A stretch of 64,000 nt of DNA from Cynocephalus volans (lineage: Eukaryota > Chordata > Mammalia > Dermoptera > Cynocephalidae): assembly GCF_027409185.1 (NCBI RefSeq), contig NC_084469.1, positions 32,540,293 through 32,604,292 of the forward strand, written 5' to 3'. Positions within the stretch are counted from its first letter, which is position 1. Each line of letters starts with the position of its first letter. This document shows positions 33,069 through 43,231 of the stretch, piece by piece. The notes under the pieces were generated by a model. The model was not told the origin of the DNA. It was given only the letters and a program-made list of their open reading frames with translations, and ran no database searches. The position numbers and the translations under genes are program-made.

Positions 33069-35055
33069 CTTCTGGTCAAGATGGCAGAATGCACAGTCCC
33101 CAGTGTCACTCTCTCCCACAAATCAACAAATTTGCAACTATTAAAAAGCAACGACAGCCAAGCTGGGACTGCTAGAACTCAGGGGAAGAGGAGGAGAGAC
33201 CTAAGGAGTACTTGAGGGCAGGAGAAGCGACAATGAGAGAAAGAACCACTTCCACTATTTCAAGCCCCAGCTGTTTCAAGGCTGGAGCTGGTGAGCACAC
33301 GGAGCAGGAGCTGACAAAAGCCGCAGTTGTACCCTTTGGATGAAGTTGCTTGGAGGCTGCAGGGGAGAAGAGGGCCTTGGTGGCCCCCAGGCCAAAAAGG
33401 CCACTAATAGGGTTCCCGTGGACCCACATAGAAGTGAGGGGCCACAACAACTGAAAAAAGGGGCCATTTAGAGGCAGGTGAGACATCGCAAGGGACTGGC
33501 ACATAGCCCATCCCATGGGAAGTGTTTGGAGTGTGGGCAGTGGGGGAGATGGGCCCACTGGGGGAACACTGGGGCACAGCATGGACAGCTGATCTGTCCC
33601 CCAGTCAGCACAGGACCACTCAGTGGAGACTGGTCAGGAGTACAGAATTGCAGGGGGAGCAGTTTGCTGAAAAGACTCAGGCCCAGAACAGAGTTTCTAC
33701 ACAAGCCAGGTGCACCAGACCTCACAAGACCCAGAAACACCTACAAAGACAACCATTAAAACATGAGCTGCACAAAAAGCCTTCCATAGGGAATCAGCAG
33801 CAAAGCAGCAACTTAGCTCAACCACAGAGCACAAGTGCTGGTCCCCACAGGAAGTTCCCCCATTTTAGAAGTAAACAAAGGACAACAAATTAGTTCCAGT
33901 GCAGAGTTTAAGTGGTGGGAACAGTGAATAATCCAGCACACAACTGAAAGAAAAAACAAAGTACCCACAACCAGAGACAAAGTTTGATATTAATTAGTAA
34001 AGGTCTCACTTTACCAAAGAACACCTATAAAACCTAGGAGGACCAGAAGCTCCCTGGGCCTCCAAGCCAGGGAGGAGGGGAGGGCTGGGGGCCTCAGCCA
34101 TGCCCCCCAACACCCACAACCAGCCCAGTGATGACCACTGAACTACTGCAGGAAACATCTCAGGCTCCCGAGCCAGGGTGGTGGGGGAACAAGGGCTTCA
34201 GCTACACACCCCCAACATCTGCAACCAGCCCAGCAACAACCTCTGAATCACCTCTGGAAGTCCCCTGCTGTCCAGAGCCTGGGCAGTAGGGGGCCGAAGG
34301 CTTCAGCCACACACCCCTGACATCTGCCTTCAGCCCAGCAATGACCAAGCCACCACTGGGAGCTCCCTGGTCTCCCCTGCAGGAATGAAGGGGGTGCCAC
34401 AGGCCTCAACCACACCCCCCCTCATTCCTCCTTCTCCCACCCTATTTTCTTCCCCCTTCTCCTCTCCCCCTCCCACCCAACTGCTCTGCAACAACATCTT
34501 GGATGTTGGAGCCGGGGAATGGCCCCTCCTCCCAAAACCAGGCAAAGAACATGCCAAAAACACCACTTTCATGTGGGTGGCCCACGACAGCCACCACAAT
34601 AGCCACAGCTGCCACAAAAGCAGCTAGACACCACAACCACCATGCAGATGGCCCACCAGCCACTCCAGTGCATTGACACAAGGAGAGTCACCAGCAGAGA
34701 CCAAAGAAAAGAAGAGGACGTCTCTCTCCACAAAGCCCATTCCAGAGTAACAGAAGAAGTATCTGCTCTACCATAATAGTGGGGGACCTGCACACACCTC
34801 TCTCAGCACTGGACACATCATCTAGGCAACAAATCAACAGAATAATCATTACTCTTTCAGAAGGAGAGAATAAATCTAGGGTTATCAGAGGTGGGAGGGG
34901 GGAGAGAGAGGGGGATGGGGAGAGATTGGATAAGGGGCATGAAAAATAAGTACGATTGGTAATAATACATATGCTAATAATATTGATTTGATCAATATAC
35001 GTCAATGTTGAACCACAAAAATATGTATAATCAATTATGATTCAATAAAAAAAAA
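33069..35055 (+). mobile_element. Composite L1-VNTR-L1 element, copy 1 (near full length)
   Basis: About 1.99 kb. The parts in order are as follows. The head 33069-33160 matches the first 90 bp of the L1 at 41098. Next is roughly 880 bp of unique non-coding body. A VNTR block at 34050-34380 has about four units of 100-113 bp. Then comes C/T-rich sequence ending CAACAACATCTTGGATGTTG. A CCACAATAGCCACAG-rich stretch follows. A segment at 34770-34850 is homologous to L1 ORF2 endonuclease DNA (compare 43648-43722). The G-rich tail has TTGATTTGATCAATAT and a poly-A. No long frame, so it is non-autonomous and presumably mobilised by L1. Confidence 0.8.
34050..34380 (+). repeat. VNTR core of composite element copy 1
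   Basis: About four imperfect units begin at about 34051, 34161, 34261 and 34374. Each has a TCCCTGG/GCTCCCGAG motif, a GGGCTTCAGCCACAC-like block and a CAGCCCAGCAATGACC-like block. Copy 3 has about five comparable units. Confidence 0.75.
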
Positions 35056-35082
35056 AAAAATTTTTTTTAAAGAATCATATAA

Positions 35083-35216
35083 GGGCCGAGCCCGTGGTGC
35101 ACTCGGGAGAGTGCGGCGCTGGGAGTGCAGCGACACTCCCGCCGCGGGTTCGGATCCTATATAGGAATGGCCGGTGCACTCACTGGCTGAGTGCCAGTCA
35201 CGAAAAAGACAAAAAA
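35083..35216 (+). mobile_element. tRNA-Ile-like SINE (type B)
   Basis: Type B keeps one full tRNA-like unit with a GC-rich variable loop (GGGAGTGCAGCGACACTCCC) and half a second unit ending GTGCCAGTCACGAAAAA. Duplication AAAGAATCATATAA at 35069-35082 and 35217-35230. Confidence 0.93.
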
Positions 35217-35526
35217 AAGAATCATATAACCTAGAGAATTCTCTTTATTTAAAGGTTCGAGTTTCTGAAGGACTCTTGTAAGAGGATGAATCTTCTTTCA
35301 GAATAATTAAAAACTAAATTGGAAAAAAAAAAGAAAGAAAGAATGCTGCCAGTTAAACCATAATACAATGCTTTCTTAACACTTACATTTTTAATTTTAT
35401 TCTAATTAAAAGCTCTTTTAGGCCTTTTTTTTTTTTTTAATCATTTTGGTACATACATGCAAAGAAAAATGTAAGTTAAATATTTTTTTCTTTTTTTTCC
35501 CTTTAGGCTACAACTGCATGCCGATA

Positions 35527-35716
35527 CGAGGGTACTTCAAAAAGTTTGGGACAAAATGAAATTAAAAGATAATACAAATCTTTACATGAATTTTTTTTTT
35601 TTTTTTGAGGCTGGCAGGTACAGGGATTGAATTCGGGGCCTTGGTGTTATTAGCACCATGCTCTGACCCAATGAGCTAACCAGCCAGCTCTCCATGAACT
35701 TTATGAAGTACTCTCA
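35527..35716. mobile_element. Small mariner-type MITE flanked by TA, carrying a SINE
   Basis: Ends CGAGGGTACTTCAAAAAGTT and, in reverse, TGAGAGTACTTCATAAAGTT form terminal inverted repeats. TA dinucleotides flank at 35525-35526 and 35717-35718. Without the SINE the element is about 85 bp. Confidence 0.7.
35595..35690 (-). mobile_element. Short tRNA SINE inside the MITE
   Basis: Poly-T then a single reverse tRNA-like unit (AACCAGCCAG end). CATGAA occurs on both sides. It belongs to the older monomer group. Confidence 0.75.
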
Positions 35717-35883
35717 TAGAAGTAAAATAAATTGGTTAAAATATTCCAAAAGTTTCTTTAAAGTCTGACTCTTCTGAATCACTTTCTGACTATCGACATC
35801 TGTGTTTTTCCACACAATATTTTCCTCTGTGCCACCAAGGGTATCAGTGAAGCAGCATTTCTTAAAAGAATGTTCCACTATTG

Positions 35884-36049
35884 AGGGCTGGCCCCGTGGC
35901 TCACTCGGGAGAGTGTGGTGCTGATAACACCAAGGCCACGGGTTCGGATCCCATATAGGGATGGCCGGTTGCTCACTGGGTGAGCGTGGTGCTGACAACA
36001 CCAAGTCAAGGGTTAAGATCCCCTTACCGGTCATCTTTTTTAAAAATAA
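35884..36049 (+). mobile_element. Dimeric tRNA-Ile-like SINE (type A)
   Basis: Forward dimer flanked by a 20-bp perfect duplication (35864-35883 and 36050-36069, containing GAATGTTCCACTATTG). The longest target duplication in the window. Confidence 0.93.
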
Positions 36050-36428
36050 AAAAGAATGTTCCACTATTGTCTCCAAGATTTTCTTCCAAGCTGCTGGGAC
36101 ATTCTTGTTTTACCAGATGGTGTCCACAGAATGACATCTTCACTGACATCAAATTTTCACCCCAGTACGTTGTTTCCATGCTTTTTAAAATATATTACCT
36201 CTTTGTTTCAATTTCAAAACACAATGCAATATTTTTGAAAGCTTTATTTTTTAGAGCAGTTTTAGATTCAAAGCAAAACTGAACACAAAACTCCCATATA
36301 CTTCCTGTCCCCACACACCTACATCCTCCTCCACTATCAAGATCCTGCAGCACAGTGGCACATCTGTTACAGTCAAAGAACCTATATTGACACATCATTA
36401 TCGGCCAAAGTCCATAGTTTACATTAGG

Positions 36429-36433
<5 letters not shown>

Positions 36434-36459
<26 letters not shown>

Positions 36460-36608
36460 GACCGGTAAGGGGATCTTAACCCTTGACTTGGTGTTGTCAG
36501 CACCAGGCTCTCCCAAGTGAGCAAACCGGCCATCCCTATATGGGATCCGAACCCGGGGCCTTGGTGTTATCAGCACCGCACTCTCCCGAGTGAGCCACAG
36601 GCCAGCCC
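36434..36608 (-). mobile_element. Dimeric tRNA-Ile-like SINE (type A)
   Basis: Reverse dimer with long poly-T. Duplication TACATTAGGGTTTT at about 36420-36433 and 36609-36622. Confidence 0.92.
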
Positions 36609-37188
36609 TACATTAGGGTTTTAACTCTTGGTGTTGTACATTCTGTAGGTTTGGACGAAGGTGTAATGACAAGTGTCCATCATTATACTGTCATACAGAG
36701 TAGCTTCACTGCCCTAAAAATCCTCTGTGCTCTGACTGTTCACTCCTCCCAACACCCACCCCCCACCCCAGGCAACCACTGGCATTTTTAGTCCAGAGTT
36801 TGCCATTTCCAGAATGCCATATAGTTGGACTCACACAGTGTGTAGCCTTTTCAGTTTGGCTTCCTTCACTAATTAATATGCATTTAAGTTTTCTCCAGGT
36901 CTTTTCATGGCTTAATAGCTCCTTTCCTTTTAACCCTGAATAATATTCCATTGTCTGGATGTACCACAGTTGACTTATCCATTCATCGACTGAAGGACAT
37001 CCTGGTTGCTCCCATGGTTTGTCAATTATGAATACAGCTGCTCTAAATATCATATGTTGGTTTTTGTGTGAACACAAGTTTTCAAGATATTTGGATAGAA
37101 ATACTGCCGAATAGTATGGTAACAGTACGTTTGCTCCACATCGTCACCAGCATTTGGTGCTGTTGGTCTTTTGGAGGTTGGCCATTCT

Positions 37189-37336
37189 TTTTTTTTTTTT
37201 TTTTTTTTTTTCCCCCCATGACCGGTACTCAGCCAGTGAGTGCACCGGTCATTCCTATATAGGATCCGAACCCGCGGTGGGAGCGTCGCCGCGCTCCCAG
37301 CGCAGCACTCTACCGAGTGCGCCACGGGCTCGGCCC
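37189..37336 (-). mobile_element. tRNA-Ile-like SINE (type B)
   Basis: Reverse type B with poly-T/C. Perfect 15-bp duplication GAGGTTGGCCATTCT at 37174-37188 and 37337-37351. Confidence 0.93.
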
Positions 37337-38402
37337 GAGGTTGGCCATTCTAATACGTATCTCGTTGCTTCAATTTGCAGTTACCTAAATGACGCATGAT
37401 GTGGAGTTTCTTGTAGGCTTATTTGCCATCTACATATCTTCTTTGGTGAGGTGTGTGTTCAGGTCTTTTGCCCATTTTTTAATCGGGTTGTTCATGTCCC
37501 TATTGTTTTAAGAGTTTTAGAGTTATTTGTATATTTTGGGGGAACAGTCCTTTCTCAGATATGTCTTTTGTGGATATTTTCTTCCAGTCTGTGCTGTGGC
37601 TTCTCTTCTCATTGTCTTGACAGTGTGTTTCACAGAGTGGAAGTTCTTACTTTTAAAATCTAGCTTCTCAGTTATTTCTTTCATGGATTGTGCCTTTGGT
37701 GTTTTATCTAAAAAGTTATTGCCAAACCCAAGCTCATCGAGATTTTATCCTATGTTACCTCCTAGGAATTTTATAGTTTTGTGTTTTGCATTTAGGACTA
37801 TGACCTATTTTGAGTTAATTTCTGTGAAAAATATAAGGTCCGTGTCTACATTCACTTTTTTTGCCTGTCGACGTCCAGTTGTTCCAGCACCATTTGTGCT
37901 GCAACATAAATGGAAAGAGACTATCTTTTCTCCATTGTACTGCCTTTGCTCTTTTGTTAAAGATTAGTTGACTATTCTTGTGTGAGTCAATTTTTGGACT
38001 CTATATAGTGTTCCATTGGTCTATTTGTCTTTTTTTTTTTTTCCCCACCAATACCACACTGTCTTGACTACTCCAGCTTTATGGTAATCTTGAAGTTGGG
38101 TAGTGTCAGTCCTCTAACTTTGTCCTTCTCTTTCAATACCGTGTAGACTATTCTAGGTCTTTTGTCTCTCCATGTAAACTTTAGAATTAGTTTGTCAATA
38201 TCCACAAAATAACTTGCTGGGATTTTTGGTTGGAATTGAATTGAACATAGAGATCAAGTTGGAAGAACTGACATCCTGACAATATTGAGTCTTCCTATCC
38301 ATGAACATAGAATATTTCCCCATTTATTTAGTTCTTCTTTGATTTATTTCATTGCAGTTCTGTAGTTTTCCTCATATAGATCTTATACATATTTTGTTAG
38401 GT

Positions 38403-38597
38403 TTAGTCATGTACAGCACAACAACATTTCAGTCAAAAGACCATATATACAACAGTGGCTATACCATATAGCCTAGGTGTGCGGTAGGCTATATCATTCA
38501 GGTTTGGGTAAGTACACTCTGTGACATTCACACAGTGATGTAATTGTCCACTCATTCCTCAGACCATATCTCCATTGTTAAGCAACACATGACTGTA
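38403..38597 (-). mobile_element. Tigger/pogo-type DNA transposon remnant
   Basis: Terminal inverted repeats GTCATGTACAGCACAACAA and (right, reversed) AGTCATGTGTTGCTTAACAA. Internal GTATAGCCTA-type blocks in inverse orientation match non-autonomous Tigger relatives. Confidence 0.7.
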
Positions 38598-38599
38598 TA

Positions 38600-40364
38600 T
38601 CTAAGTATTTCATTTTGGGGGGTGCTAAGGTAAATGGTATTGTAGTTTTTTGGAAGACATTTTAAACAGCAATTTAACTCAAAAAGTATAGTACCAATAG
38701 GCTACATAACTCAACTGAAGCGATAATAATATGAACAGCTATGCCTGAGTTCTCACATATGCAGGCAAAACCTACCATGCTTATAAAACACCATTGATTA
38801 TATAATATATCCTAATTTCAGAGGCAATAAAATGTATAAAATGCATGACTTAGAACTGATGGAATATGGTAAATGTTTAAGGAATGAATGGCACTGACTC
38901 AGTCTCACACCATCCCTGTAACCAACTTCAGGTCCAGAAATAACTAGCAAATTTCCCATTTGTCTCAATTTATATCCTAAGAGAAAGCAAATCTAACCGG
39001 CCTAGCCATTCAGTTTGTGGTACAGTCTACGGATTGCTGGCCGCTGTGTATTACTTAGGATATAACTTTGGCTGCTTATAACAGAGACCCAAATTAACCA
39101 TGTCTCAAACAGGATAGAAGTTTATGTCTTGCTAACAAACAGCAAGGAGATAGGTGGCCCAGGGTGGTAACAATGTTTCTGCTCCTCAAAGCTGTCCAGG
39201 GGCCCAGACTCCTGTGATGTTGTGGATTCACCATCTCTAGGGGTTGCCCTCATGCACAGTCCAAAAGGCTCAATTCCAGGCCAGCACTCCAGCCAGCAAG
39301 AAGGAGACAGTGAGGACATGCTCATTCCTTAAAATACATCACTAGTTTTGTTTTGTTTTACTTTGTTCATTTTTTGTTTTTTCATCTTTTTCTTTTTTTA
39401 TTCGTTGCTTTTTAAAATATATTTTTTATTGATTTTTTTGTGTTTTATTTTGTACATCACCATAGTTGAGCATATCATTTCTGCCCCCTCTCATAAGCCA
39501 TAATTTATTCCCATGGCCACAGCTAGTTTCCAGAGAAGGTGGGAATTATAGTCTTTAGCTGATCATCCATGTGCCTGGATAAAAAGTTTACTATTATATT
39601 AAAACAGAAGGATGGGGCTGACTCACTATCTGTGCCATATACTGGGCCAGGCATCCATCTCTGATCCACACAGCTATGGCTAGGGATTATGGGGTCAAGG
39701 AGTTTAGACAGATTCCCTGGAAAGGACATTTGTTGGATGCCTCCCCATCATTCATTTCATCTTTATTCCTTCTTTCCTAACAGGCTGGTGGTTTAGATGG
39801 AATTCATAACTCTTCCTGTTCTAGAGTGGTCCCTGAGTGACTTAAGTCAAGTAGCATGTTCTACCTCTTGGCCACAGTGATCTGGGTCAGGGACAAGCAC
39901 AGAACCCAATCTCAGCCAAGGTGAAGTTTTCTGGGGTGTATAGGAAAGAAGCTTCCACTCTCATCAGGGAAAGCTATGAGAAGAGATTCTCTTCCTCCTG
40001 ACAGTGTGATGTAAAGACATGAGGTCTGGAACTGTGCAGCTAATACTGCTATCAAGAGGATAATCCGCTTAAAGAGGAAGTCAACACCAAAAAAGGCACA
40101 GCAGAGAGAATGGCAGAGAAAAAAAAACAAGAACACTGATGACATCTTGAATTTCTGAATCAAACTGTACCTGAAATTAGTTCTACCTTTGGGTGTTTTG
40201 ATTGCCTGAACCAATAAGATCCCTTTTTGTTTCAGTAGAGTTGGGTTTTCTGTTTCCTGATATAGTTCCTTAAAATGAACTCAAAACCTAGCAGGTAATA
40301 AGTGAATGACAACTTTACTACTGTTAATATCATTTTCAGAATTTACATTATATATTTTCTCTTT
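38600..40364. other. Intergenic sequence with a likely old hAT-type repeat
   Basis: No gene. 39050-39335 and 39485-39740 look like two parts of one old DNA-transposon-type repeat (AACAGGATAGAAGTTTATGTC, CTCCTGTGATGTTGTGG), split by a T-rich insertion at 39340-39480. Family uncertain. The rest shows nothing. Confidence 0.4.
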
Positions 40365-41194
40365 AAAATATTTTCTTTAGGATATGTAGAGTTCCGGTCA
40401 AGATGATGGAATAGATGGTCCCCAGAGTCACTCTCTCCCACAAGTCAACCAATTTACAACTATAAAAATGTAACATCAGCCAAGCTGGGGCCTCTGGAGC
40501 TCAGGGGAAGAGGAGAAGAGACCTACGGAGTGCATGAAGGCGGGAGAAACTATGATGACAGAAAGAAAAAGCTGCTCTGAGCATTTCGGGCTGTGGCCAC
40601 TTTAAGACTGGAGCTGCTGAGCACATGGAGCAGGAGCCACAGAAGCCGCAGCTGTGCCCTTCAGATGGAGTTACTTGGAGGTGGCAGGAGAGAAGAGGGC
40701 CTTGGTGGCACCCAGGACAGCAGGACCACTGATAGGGTTCCCATGGACCCACGCAGGAGCGAGGAGCCAGAACAGCTGACAAAAGGGAGCCATTCAGAGG
40801 CCAGTGAGTCATCACAAGGACCAGAGCAGGGCTCGTCCCATGGGAAGTGTTTGGAGCATGGGCAGTGGGGGAGATGGGCCCACCGGGAGAACACTGGGAC
40901 ACAGCAAGGACAGCCGATCCGCCCCCCAATCAGCACAGGATCACTCAGAGGAGACGGGTCAGGAATGCAGAATTGCATGGGGTGCAGTTTGATGAAAAAA
41001 CTCAGGCCCAGATCAGAGTGTCTACACAACCCTGATCCACCGGGTCTCTGGAGAGCCAGAAGTACCTATAAGGTCAACCATTAAACCCTGAGCTGCAACT
41101 TCCAGTCAAGATGGCGGAATAGACGGTCCCTAGTGTCACTCTCTCCCACAAATCAACCGATTTAAACTATAAAAACATAGCATCAAGTGCATAT

Positions 41195-41980
41195 AGAACG
41201 GGGAGACGTCCAGCGGGGGAGGCAGAAGCTCCACGGAGACCACATGACCCGTGGGGCCATGATCCAGCAGATAGGCTTCACCGCCACCACCCAGCTCCAT
41301 TCCCAGCCCAGCCCAGTGTGAACAGAGTGAGGAGACGTCTGGCAGGGGAGGCGGAGGCTCCGCAGAAACCACACACCCTGTGGTGCCGCCACTGCATGAT
41401 CCAGCAGGTAGGCTTCACCACAGGCACCAGGCTCCATTCCCAGCCCGGCCTAGTGCACTCAGAGCAGGGAGACGTCTGGCAGGGGAGGCGGGAACTCCAT
41501 AGGGACCACACTGCTGCCGCATGATCCAGTAGCCCAGCCCAATACGTATGGAGCACAGAGACGTCCAGCAAGGGAGATAGAAGCTCCGTAGAGACAACAC
41601 ACCCTGTGGGGGGCCGCCACTGCGCGATCTAGCAGCAGGTAGGCTTCACCACCGCCACCCGGCTCCATCCCAAGCCCAGCCTAGCGTGCACAGAGCAGTG
41701 AGACATCCTGCAGGGGAAGGGGAAGCTCTGAAGAGTCCACACACTCTGCGGTGCCTTGGCGTATCCCAGCAGCCTGGGCCAGAGTGCACAGAACAGGGAG
41801 AAGTCCAGCACGGGAGGTGGAAGCTCAGCAGAGACCACACACCCTGCGGTACTGCGCGGTGATCCAGCAGCCTGGCAGAGTCCAAGGTGACAGAGAGGTG
41901 GCTCCCTGGAGAAGCCCAAGACCCGAGGCAACCACACACACAAGGCAATAGTGGCCAACTGAGCAGTCACTGAGGTAGCC
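41195..41980 (+). repeat. Tandem monomer-like repeats in the L1 5' UTR
   Basis: Six units start with a GGGAGACGTCC-like motif at about 41201, 41330, 41467, 41556, 41698 and 41796 (spacing 89-142 bp). Each carries a GGGGAGG-MGG-AAGCTCC block, an AGACCACACACCCTG block and a GATCCAGCAG block. The layout recalls the monomer-built promoters of rodent L1, but the sequence is not recognised. Confidence 0.78.
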
Positions 41981-42058
41981 ATACCAAATTGGCAACCACA
42001 GCAACATCTTAGTCAGTCAATAGTGTCAAAACTGTGGACTGTGAAACCCCCTGCCACA

Positions 42059-43041
42059 ATGAATAAACATCAAAGAAAAGACACCAGATATATGAAAAAT
42101 CAAGAAAGTACACCACCAAAGGATAATAACTCTCAAGCTATAGATCCTATAGAACAAGAAGCCCTTGAAATGACTGACAAGGAATTTCGAGTGATAATTC
42201 TAAGGAAACTGAATGAGATACAAGAAAACTCAGCTAGACATCATGATGAAACGAGGAAAAGTATACAGGATCTGAAAGAGGAAATGTACAAGGAAACCAA
42301 TGCCCTGAAAAAAAATGTAGCAGAACTTGCCAAACTGAAGAAGTTATTCAGCGAAATAAAAAACACAACGGAGAGTTTAACCAGCAGGCTTATGGAAGTT
42401 GAAGAGAGAACCTCTGAACTTGAAGATGGGCTGTTTGAAATAACACAAGCAGACAAAAAGAAAAAGAAAAAAGAATCAAAGGCATTGAAGAAAATCTGAG
42501 AGAGATATCAGACAACCTTAAGCACTCAAATATCTGAGTCATGAGTATTCCAGAAGGGGAGGAAAAAGGAGATTGCTTTGAAAACATATTCAACAAAATA
42601 GTGGCAGAAAACTTCCCACGTATAGGAAAAATCACAGATCTTCAGATCCAGGAAGCTCAATGATCTCCAAATGTATTCAACCCAAAAAGGTCTTCTCCAA
42701 GACATGTTATAGTCAAATTGGCAAAACTCAAAGACAAAGAGAGAATCTTAAAAGCTGCAAGGGAGAAGCATCAAATCACCTATAAGGGAGCCCCAATCAG
42801 GCCAACATCAGACTTTTCATCACAAACCCTAAAAGCCAGAAAGGAATGGGATGATATATTCAAAATACTAAAAGATAGAGATTGCCAGCCAAGAATACTC
42901 TACCCTGCAAGGCTATCCTTCCGAAATGAAGGGCAAATAGTATATTTCTCAGACAAACAAAAACTGCGGGAGTTCACCACCATACGACCACTCTTACAAG
43001 AAATTCTCAAGGGAGTACTGGGTTTGGTTCCTGAAAAATAA
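42059..43041 (+). pseudogene. L1 ORF1 (RNA-binding chaperone), frameshifted
   Basis: The ATG at 42059 starts MNKHQRKD and an open frame runs to 42499 through a Glu/Lys-rich coiled coil. The C-terminal domain resumes in another frame from about 42718 to a stop at 43041 (AREKHQITYKGAPIR and LKARKEWDDIFKILK are recognisable). ORF1p normally forms trimers that coat L1 RNA. At least one frameshift between 42480 and 42718 disables it. Confidence 0.88.
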
Positions 43042-43231
43042 CTACCACTGCCATAAAAACCCAAGAAAAATCAAAACCCACTAGTATAATAAAAATGGCA
43101 TTCATGAAGAGAAAACAAACAAACAAAAAGGCTCTCTACAACCTAAGGAACCAACAAACACAGAAAACAAACAGTAAATCAGAAAGCAAAGAACAAAAGA
43201 CACCTAAGACAACCAAACAATAATCAATAAA

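Larger units (their letters stand above)
36235..38400 (-). mobile_element. Old L1, ORF2 3' half and 3' UTR (two SINEs inside)
   Basis: Reverse L1 text: the minus strand at 36880-37077 encodes the SVDEWISQLWYIQTMEYY region near the ORF2 C-terminus. 37440-38340 reads as ORF2 upstream of that (reverse of AACCCGATTAAAAAATGGGC). Many stops. Interrupted by SINEs at 36434-36608 and 37189-37336. Confidence 0.8.

Noticed and set aside
40593-41084. 163-codon plus-strand frame in composite copy 2
   Set aside because: The corresponding region in copies 1 and 3 is shifted and broken, so no protein is conserved across copies.
41278-41982. Several overlapping minus-strand frames of 60-117 codons with similar sequence
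   Set aside because: They are translations of the GC-rich L1 5' UTR monomers. Their similarity to each other reflects DNA repeats, not a protein family.
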